Below, piece by piece: positions 59,296-64,000 of a DNA stretch of 64,000 nt (position 1 is the first letter of the stretch; the number at the start of each line of letters is the position of its first letter). The position numbers and the translations under genes were made by a program. The DNA lies in contig NZ_JBNAGA010000001.1 of assembly GCF_049800955.1 (NCBI RefSeq), positions 2,108,001 to 2,172,000 on the forward strand, read 5' to 3'. The notes under the pieces were generated by a model. That model saw only the letters and a program-made list of their open reading frames with translations, was not told the DNA's origin and did no database searches. This stretch comes from JAKVBH01 sp049800955. Its GTDB lineage: Bacteria; Pseudomonadota; Alphaproteobacteria; Rhodobacterales; Rhodobacteraceae.

Positions 59296-60462
59296 CTACT
59301 GCGCCGCGGGCATGCGTTGCTCAACGATTTCTGCCCACCATGAGCATCCCGCAGGAATTGCCTCATCGTTGAAGTTGTATTCAGGATGGTGGACGGAAGC
59401 GCTATCCCCGTTGCCGACGAGAATGTAAGCGCCAGGGCGTTCTTCCAGCATGAAGGCGAAGTCTTCGCCCCCCATGACCAACGGCGCTTCATCACATTGG
59501 CCCGAGACAGAGGCGGCGACTTCTGCGGCAAATGCAGTTTGATCCTCATGGTTGACCATGACCGGGTAGCCACGATGATACGTCACTTCAACCTGCCCGC
59601 CAAAGGTCGCCGCGATCCCGGCGCAGATTTCCTTGATGCGGCGTTCAGCAAGGTCGCGCATGGCGGCAGTCATCGTGCGCACGGTGCCTTTGATATGAAC
59701 ACTCTGCGGGATCACGTTGAAGGCTTTGGACGAGGTCTCAAAGGACGTGGCGGAGACAACGATACGATCCACCGGATCGGCGTTGCGGCTGGCAATCGTT
59801 TGCAGGGCGAGGATCGCCTGCGCGGCCATTACGGTTGTATCCACTGTTTCCTGTGGCTTGGCGGCATGGCCACCTTTGCCTTCAAAGACGATGTCGAACT
59901 GATCCGTCGCCGCAAAAAACGCGCCAGACCTAATGGCAAAGGAGCCAACAGGTTTGCCGGGCCAATTGTGCATCCCGTAAACTTCCTGGATGCCCCAACG
60001 GTCCATCATGCCATCATCACACATCTCCTTACCTCCGCCGCCGCCTTCTTCGGCGGGCTGGAATATGACCACAACAGTGCCATCAAAGTTTCGCGTCTCG
60101 GAGAGGTACTTGGCCGCGCCCAGAAGCATGGCCGTGTGCCCGTCATGGCCGCAGGCGTGCATGGCGCCGGGTGTCTTGGAGGCATAGTCGAGCCCTGTGG
60201 CCTCGAGGATCGGCAGCGCATCCATATCAGCGCGCAGCCCGATGACCTTGCCGGTGGTATCGGATTTTCCCTTGATCACTCCCACAACGCCCGTACGGCC
60301 AATGCCTTCGACCACCTCTTCGCAGCCAAACGCGCGCAGCTTTTCGGCGACAAGCGCGGAGGTGCGGTGCGTCTCGAAGAGAATTTCCGGGTTTTCATGC
60401 AAATCCCGACGCCATTCGGTGATTTCAGCCTGCAACTCGGCAAAACGGTTTTTTACTGGCAT
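59296..60462 (-). CDS. M20 family amidohydrolase (hippurate hydrolase-like)
   Basis: Metallo-aminoacylase of 388 aa. The metal site has MHACGHDGHTAML and the catalytic Glu lies in QPAEEGGGG; a dimerisation lid domain spans about residues 180-290. It resembles HipO/indole-acetyl-amino-acid hydrolases. It follows argE by 3 bp and is last in the ABC-VOC-ArgE operon. It may release amino acids from acyl-amino acids imported by the upstream transporter (inference). Confidence 0.88.
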   Translation of the reverse strand: MPVKNRFAELQAEITEWRRDLHENPEILFETHRTSALVAEKLRAFGCEEVVEGIGRTGVVGVIKGKSDTTGKVIGLRADMDALPILEATGLDYASKTPGAMHACGHDGHTAMLLGAAKYLSETRNFDGTVVVIFQPAEEGGGGGKEMCDDGMMDRWGIQEVYGMHNWPGKPVGSFAIRSGAFFAATDQFDIVFEGKGGHAAKPQETVDTTVMAAQAILALQTIASRNADPVDRIVVSATSFETSSKAFNVIPQSVHIKGTVRTMTAAMRDLAERRIKEICAGIAATFGGQVEVTYHRGYPVMVNHEDQTAFAAEVAASVSGQCDEAPLVMGGEDFAFMLEERPGAYILVGNGDSASVHHPEYNFNDEAIPAGCSWWAEIVEQRMPAAQ

Positions 60463-60465
60463 GCG

Positions 60466-61644
60466 CTACTCTTCCCCTTGCAGCAATGTGATGAGTTTGC
60501 GGAGAAAGGCCTCGCCTGCCTCCATTTGCGATATTTCGATGAATTCGTTGGGCTGATGCGCTTGCGCGATATCGCCCGGGCCGCACACAACAGCGGAATA
60601 GCCCGCCTCCTGGAATTGGCCGGCTTCTGTGGCGTAGCTCACGACATGGGTGCCATTGTCGCCCGTCAACTGGCGCACGATGGCCTCCGCTGCACCATTT
60701 TCCTCAGGCACCAAGGGAGGCACATCGAAGAAACGGCCCAGCGTAATCGATGTATCGGGATGCACCGCGCGCATCGCTGTGCGCACCTCCTGAACCTTCG
60801 CCTTGTAGCGTGCTTCCAACTCGGCGGGATCATCGCCCGGCACCACGCGCAACGCCATGGCAAAGCTGCAGTCTTTTGCTGTGATGTTATGCGCTGTGCC
60901 GCCTTCGATAACGCCGACATGCCAGGTCGACCAATGCGGGTCGAAATCCTGTGCCAATGGGTGCGGCTCTGCGGCCGCCGCAGCAGCGTTTTGCGCATTG
61001 GCCCAGGCCAGGAGCTCCCCGGCCTGCATCACGGCGCTCACTCCCGTGTGCATGATCGAGCTGTGTACCTCATGGCCACGCACATGGGTCTGCCATCCAA
61101 GCCCGCCTTTGTGGCCCGTGACGGCAGACAGGCGCGACGGCTCGCCCACAATCACGGCAGACGCTTTGGGCAACACTTCTTGCATCGCCTCGATCATTGG
61201 TGGCGCGCCCGTGCAGCCGATTTCTTCATCGTAAGACAGGGCCAGCTGGAGAGGTGTGCGCAGGTTCGCGTAGCGGGCTTCGACAAGCGCCCAGATCGCC
61301 AGCGCATCGAACCCCTTCATATCGCATGTCCCGCGCCCGAAAAGCTTGCCGTCTTTTTCCACGACAGTGAACGGATCGCTGACCCAATCCTGACCGTCAA
61401 CAGGCACAACATCGGTGTGCCCTGACAACACGACACCACCCGAGATATCGGGTCCGACATGGGCAAAGAGTGCCGCCTTTTCGCCGCCCTTGTCCAAATA
61501 CCTGTGAGACACGATGCCATGGGATGCCAGATAGGCCTCAACCCAATCGACAAGCGGCAGATTGGTATCGCGACTGACGGTCGGGAACGCCACGAGCGCT
61601 TCCAGAATGGCGCGCGGTGACAGACGTTCAGGCGTGTCACTCAT
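60466..61644 (-). CDS. argE: Acetylornithine deacetylase
   Basis: M20 metallopeptidase that removes the acetyl group from N-acetylornithine; 392 aa. Motifs: SGHTDVVPVDGQDW, GRGTCDMKGFDALA and SYDEEIGCTGA with the catalytic Glu; a lid domain lies in between. It overlaps the VOC gene by 4 bp. Given the neighbours it may act on dietary acetyl-amino acids rather than only in arginine synthesis. Confidence 0.85.
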   Translation of the reverse strand: MSDTPERLSPRAILEALVAFPTVSRDTNLPLVDWVEAYLASHGIVSHRYLDKGGEKAALFAHVGPDISGGVVLSGHTDVVPVDGQDWVSDPFTVVEKDGKLFGRGTCDMKGFDALAIWALVEARYANLRTPLQLALSYDEEIGCTGAPPMIEAMQEVLPKASAVIVGEPSRLSAVTGHKGGLGWQTHVRGHEVHSSIMHTGVSAVMQAGELLAWANAQNAAAAAAEPHPLAQDFDPHWSTWHVGVIEGGTAHNITAKDCSFAMALRVVPGDDPAELEARYKAKVQEVRTAMRAVHPDTSITLGRFFDVPPLVPEENGAAEAIVRQLTGDNGTHVVSYATEAGQFQEAGYSAVVCGPGDIAQAHQPNEFIEISQMEAGEAFLRKLITLLQGEE

Positions 61645-62012
61645 GTGATTGCCTCACCAAAGAAGACCAAAGTGCAATCCTCGTCATAGATATGGAATTC
61701 CCGCTGCCCATAGGCTTGATTGAAGGGCGCGCGCACGCGGTCCGATTTCAGTTTATCTAGGCGTGGTTTCATCTCAGCAAAGACAGCATCGAGGTCTTCC
61801 ACATCGATATAGATCGAATTTTCGCGGTCAGGCGCGGTCAGATCGGTGTCATCATCGACCATGATCAGGCGCAAGGCGGCCTGATCCCGGCGCAGGAAGG
61901 CGTAGTTGTCCTGGCGAAACCCCAAAGTGAAGCCAAGAATCCCCTCGTAAAAGCCAATGGCCCGATCGAGATCTGCGCACAGGATAAACGGTGTCAGCTG
62001 CGTCAGGCGCAT
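61641..62012 (-). CDS. VOC superfamily (glyoxalase/bleomycin-resistance) protein
   Basis: 123 aa, two beta-alpha-beta-beta-beta modules: TPFILCADLDRAIGFYEGIL at the start and QREFHIYDEDCTLVFFGEAI at the end, where the last Glu and the His are the expected metal ligands. The substrate is unknown. It is between the ABC ATPase gene (no gap) and argE (4-bp overlap) in one operon. Confidence 0.8.
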   Translation of the reverse strand: MRLTQLTPFILCADLDRAIGFYEGILGFTLGFRQDNYAFLRRDQAALRLIMVDDDTDLTAPDRENSIYIDVEDLDAVFAEMKPRLDKLKSDRVRAPFNQAYGQREFHIYDEDCTLVFFGEAIT

Positions 62013-63833
62013 TCAATAGCCGCTGTCGGTTGTCAGAATGAAATGCCCCGGGCCGACATTCTCGTATTCCGACGGCGCGGGATCATACTCGAGGGGATGG
62101 ATCGGAGACGGGATCGGTTTGAAATTCAATTCCGTCTCGGATTTGCGCCGGCGCGGATCTGCGATGGGGACGGCTTTGATCAACGCCTGCGTGTAGGGAT
62201 GCTGAGGGTTCTCGAAGATGGCGGCGCGCGGGCCAAGCTCGACGATGCGCCCGAGATACATCACGCCCACATTATGCGAGACCCGTTCCACCACAGCCAT
62301 GTCATGCGAGATAAACAGGAAGGACAGCTCCAGCTCCGCCTGCAATTCCATCATCAGGTTCAACACCTGCGCCTGCACCGACACATCAAGCGCGGAGACG
62401 GCTTCATCCGCGATGATGAGCTTGGGATTGAGCGCGAGCGCTCGGGCAATGGCAATCCGCTGGCGTTGGCCGCCCGACAGCTCATGCGGATAGCGGCGCA
62501 TGAACGAGCGTGGCAATTCCACGCGATCAAAGAGCATCGCGATGCGATCCTGCATTTCGGAGCCAGATGCCACGTTGAAGTTCTGCATCGGCTCGGCGAC
62601 CTGATCCATCAGCTGCATCTGCGGATTGAGGCTTGCGAAGGGATCCTGAAAAATCATCTGCATATCGCGGCGCGCTTCGCGCAACTCGCGTTGATCCAGC
62701 GCCATAATGTCTGTCCCGGCCAGATCAATCTGGCCTGAATTGGGCTCGACCAACCGCAGGATGGACCGGCCCGCCGTCGACTTTCCGCACCCCGATTCCC
62801 CCACAAGGCTCAGCGTCTGGCCTTTGTTGAGTGTAAAGGAGACATCTTCCGTGGCATGCACCTGCGCAACCGTACGGCGGAAGAACCCGCCCTTGACAGG
62901 GAACCGTGTCACGAGGTTCTTCACGGTCAAAAGCGGCTCATTGGTTCCCGGGATCGGCTCGATCTTCTGATCCTCAACCCCGAAGAGCTTCATGGGCTCA
63001 GGCAAGGGCTTGCCCTTCATCTCGCCAAGTTTTGGCACCGCTGCGAGAAGCGCCTTGGTGTAGGGATGCTGGGGCGCCTCAAAAATCTGGGAGGCCGGCC
63101 CCTCCTCCACCTTCTCGCCCCGAAACATCACTACAACCCGGTCCGCCATCTGCGCGACGACGGCCATGTCATGGGTGATAAACATCACGGCTGTGCCGGT
63201 TTCCCGTTTGAGCCGGTCCATGAGCGCGAGGATCTCGGCCTGAATCGTCACATCCAGCGCGGTCGTAGGCTCATCGGCAATCAGCAAACGCGGCTCGCAA
63301 GCCAGCGCCATGGCAATCACGACCCGCTGGCGCATGCCGCCAGACAGCTCGTGCGGGTATTGCGAGATGCGGCGCTCAGGTTCGGGGATACGCACCTGTT
63401 TAAGCAAATCAACCGCGCGCGCTTCGGCATCGGCCTTGCTCATGCCTTTATGCATGCGCAGACCCTCGGTCAGCTGCCGTCCAATCGTGAACACAGGGTT
63501 CAGCGCCGTCATGGGCTCCTGGAAGATCATTCCGATTTCATTGCCACGAATCTGGCGCATCATCTCCTGTTCGGTATCGGCCAAATCGATCTGACCGCCC
63601 TCCCGACGATCAAAGAGCAGCTTGCCGCGCGCAATCGTACCGCCGCCAAACTCGATCAAACGCATGAGAGAGAGCGACGAGACCGACTTGCCCGATCCTG
63701 ATTCACCCACGATGGCCACAGTCTCGCCAGGCGCCACGTCAAACGAGACGTCCTTCACGCCGGCGACAGTGCCATCCTTGGTCTGAAATTCGACGCGAAG
63801 ATTTTCGATCCGGGCGATTGAGTTATCCAGCAC
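62013..63833 (-). CDS. Fused dipeptide/oligopeptide ABC transporter ATPase (DppD-DppF type)
   Basis: 606 aa from GTG 63833, which has GGGAG 7 nt upstream. It contains two complete ABC ATPase domains in one chain: Walker A GESGSGKS and signature LSGGMRQR in the first, GESGCGKST and LSGGQRQR in the second. Each is followed by the oligopeptide-binding-type domain with HPYT (EAPQHPYTKALL, ENPQHPYTQALI). The layout matches GsiA-like ATPases. Permeases are not in the window; they are probably to the right. Cotranscribed with VOC, argE and M20 genes. Confidence 0.92.
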   Translation of the reverse strand: MLDNSIARIENLRVEFQTKDGTVAGVKDVSFDVAPGETVAIVGESGSGKSVSSLSLMRLIEFGGGTIARGKLLFDRREGGQIDLADTEQEMMRQIRGNEIGMIFQEPMTALNPVFTIGRQLTEGLRMHKGMSKADAEARAVDLLKQVRIPEPERRISQYPHELSGGMRQRVVIAMALACEPRLLIADEPTTALDVTIQAEILALMDRLKRETGTAVMFITHDMAVVAQMADRVVVMFRGEKVEEGPASQIFEAPQHPYTKALLAAVPKLGEMKGKPLPEPMKLFGVEDQKIEPIPGTNEPLLTVKNLVTRFPVKGGFFRRTVAQVHATEDVSFTLNKGQTLSLVGESGCGKSTAGRSILRLVEPNSGQIDLAGTDIMALDQRELREARRDMQMIFQDPFASLNPQMQLMDQVAEPMQNFNVASGSEMQDRIAMLFDRVELPRSFMRRYPHELSGGQRQRIAIARALALNPKLIIADEAVSALDVSVQAQVLNLMMELQAELELSFLFISHDMAVVERVSHNVGVMYLGRIVELGPRAAIFENPQHPYTQALIKAVPIADPRRRKSETELNFKPIPSPIHPLEYDPAPSEYENVGPGHFILTTDSGY

Positions 63834-64000
63834 GCGCGCACTCCCTGTTGCTCTTGTGACGCTAGTGCGCGTGCGTTCACGCGTCAAACACCTTCCCGGT
63901 GTCACACGCCCCGAGCTGCGCACCGACGCCTTGATCTTGAGCTTTGACCGCGCTTTCCCGAAGATAAGGTGCATCTCAAGGCTTGCAATTTTGGGTAATC
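63834..64000. other. Region upstream of the ABC ATPase gene
   Basis: 167 bp to the window edge. The reading frame of the ATPase continues open to 63974 but with no conserved residues, so it is not counted. No complete gene is seen here. Confidence 0.4.

Noticed and set aside
59386..61425. Rightward frame of 679 codons
   Set aside because: It covers both M20 genes in antisense; composition is typical of antisense GC-rich DNA.
1..64000. CRISPR arrays, tRNA/rRNA genes, insertion sequences, prophage
   Set aside because: No regularly spaced repeats, tRNA-like arms or transposase/integrase motifs were seen when reading the intergenic regions and translated frames.

Overview
The window is chromosomal DNA of an aerobic alphaproteobacterium of the Rhodobacteraceae, most likely the Roseobacter group. 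The evidence is the FnrL/HemN pair, a 14-subunit complex I operon carrying the accessory genes typical of this family (DUF5333, DUF5337, the helix-hairpin-helix 'NuoE tail' protein), VPLPA-CTERM surface proteins, a Hint-domain protein and a DUF6456/GafA-type regulator. It looks like GC-rich core chromosome throughout. I saw no tRNA, rRNA, CRISPR array, prophage or insertion sequence.

Layout. 1-4.9 kb: an ABC-transporter ATPase, an operon of AlkC-type DNA glycosylase, LysE exporter and short-chain dehydrogenase, then a Hint-domain protein. 4.9-7.1 kb: divergent hemN and fnrL around an FNR box. 7.1-11.5 kb: hydrolase, Lrp-type regulator with arginase and ornithine cyclodeaminase, and a VIT/CCC1 metal transporter. 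11.5-16.5 kb: GafA-like regulator, DUF6477 protein, MttB-family methyltransferase, prfC. 16.6-22.5 kb: two VPLPA-CTERM proteins around tandem glycosyltransferases and a DEAD-box helicase. 22.5-45.3 kb: one long leftward operon, nuoA to nuoN, with twelve non-nuo genes interspersed, followed by birA, coaX and RNase J. 45.7-49.5 kb: a leucine/isovalerate catabolic operon (liuC, HMG-CoA lyase, GST, ivd) with a TetR-like operator. 49.6-56.8 kb: a third VPLPA-CTERM protein, a DegT-type aminotransferase, then phosphoglycolate phosphatase divergent from glmU-glmS-alkD. 56.9-64 kb: moaA, a glycosyltransferase-like protein, a DUF2934 protein with a histone-like tail, and an operon of a fused dipeptide ABC ATPase, a VOC protein, ArgE and an M20 amidohydrolase.

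Functionally the window centres on respiration: complex I, FNR oxygen sensing and oxygen-independent haem synthesis. Amino-acid catabolism feeds it (arginine to ornithine to proline, leucine to acetyl-CoA, peptide or acyl-amino-acid hydrolysis). UDP-GlcNAc synthesis (GlmS/GlmU) and cell-surface decoration (glycosyltransferases, exosortase substrates) are also present.

The most unusual points are: two tiny translationally coupled reading frames (36 and 57 codons) between nuoC and nuoD; six small exported proteins with paired cysteines encoded inside the complex I operon; a helix-hairpin-helix tail shared by NuoE and its neighbour; a GafA-like regulator preceded by a CtrA-like site and a perfect DnaA box; and a 28-bp intergenic element that occurs at the same distance after two unrelated stop codons.
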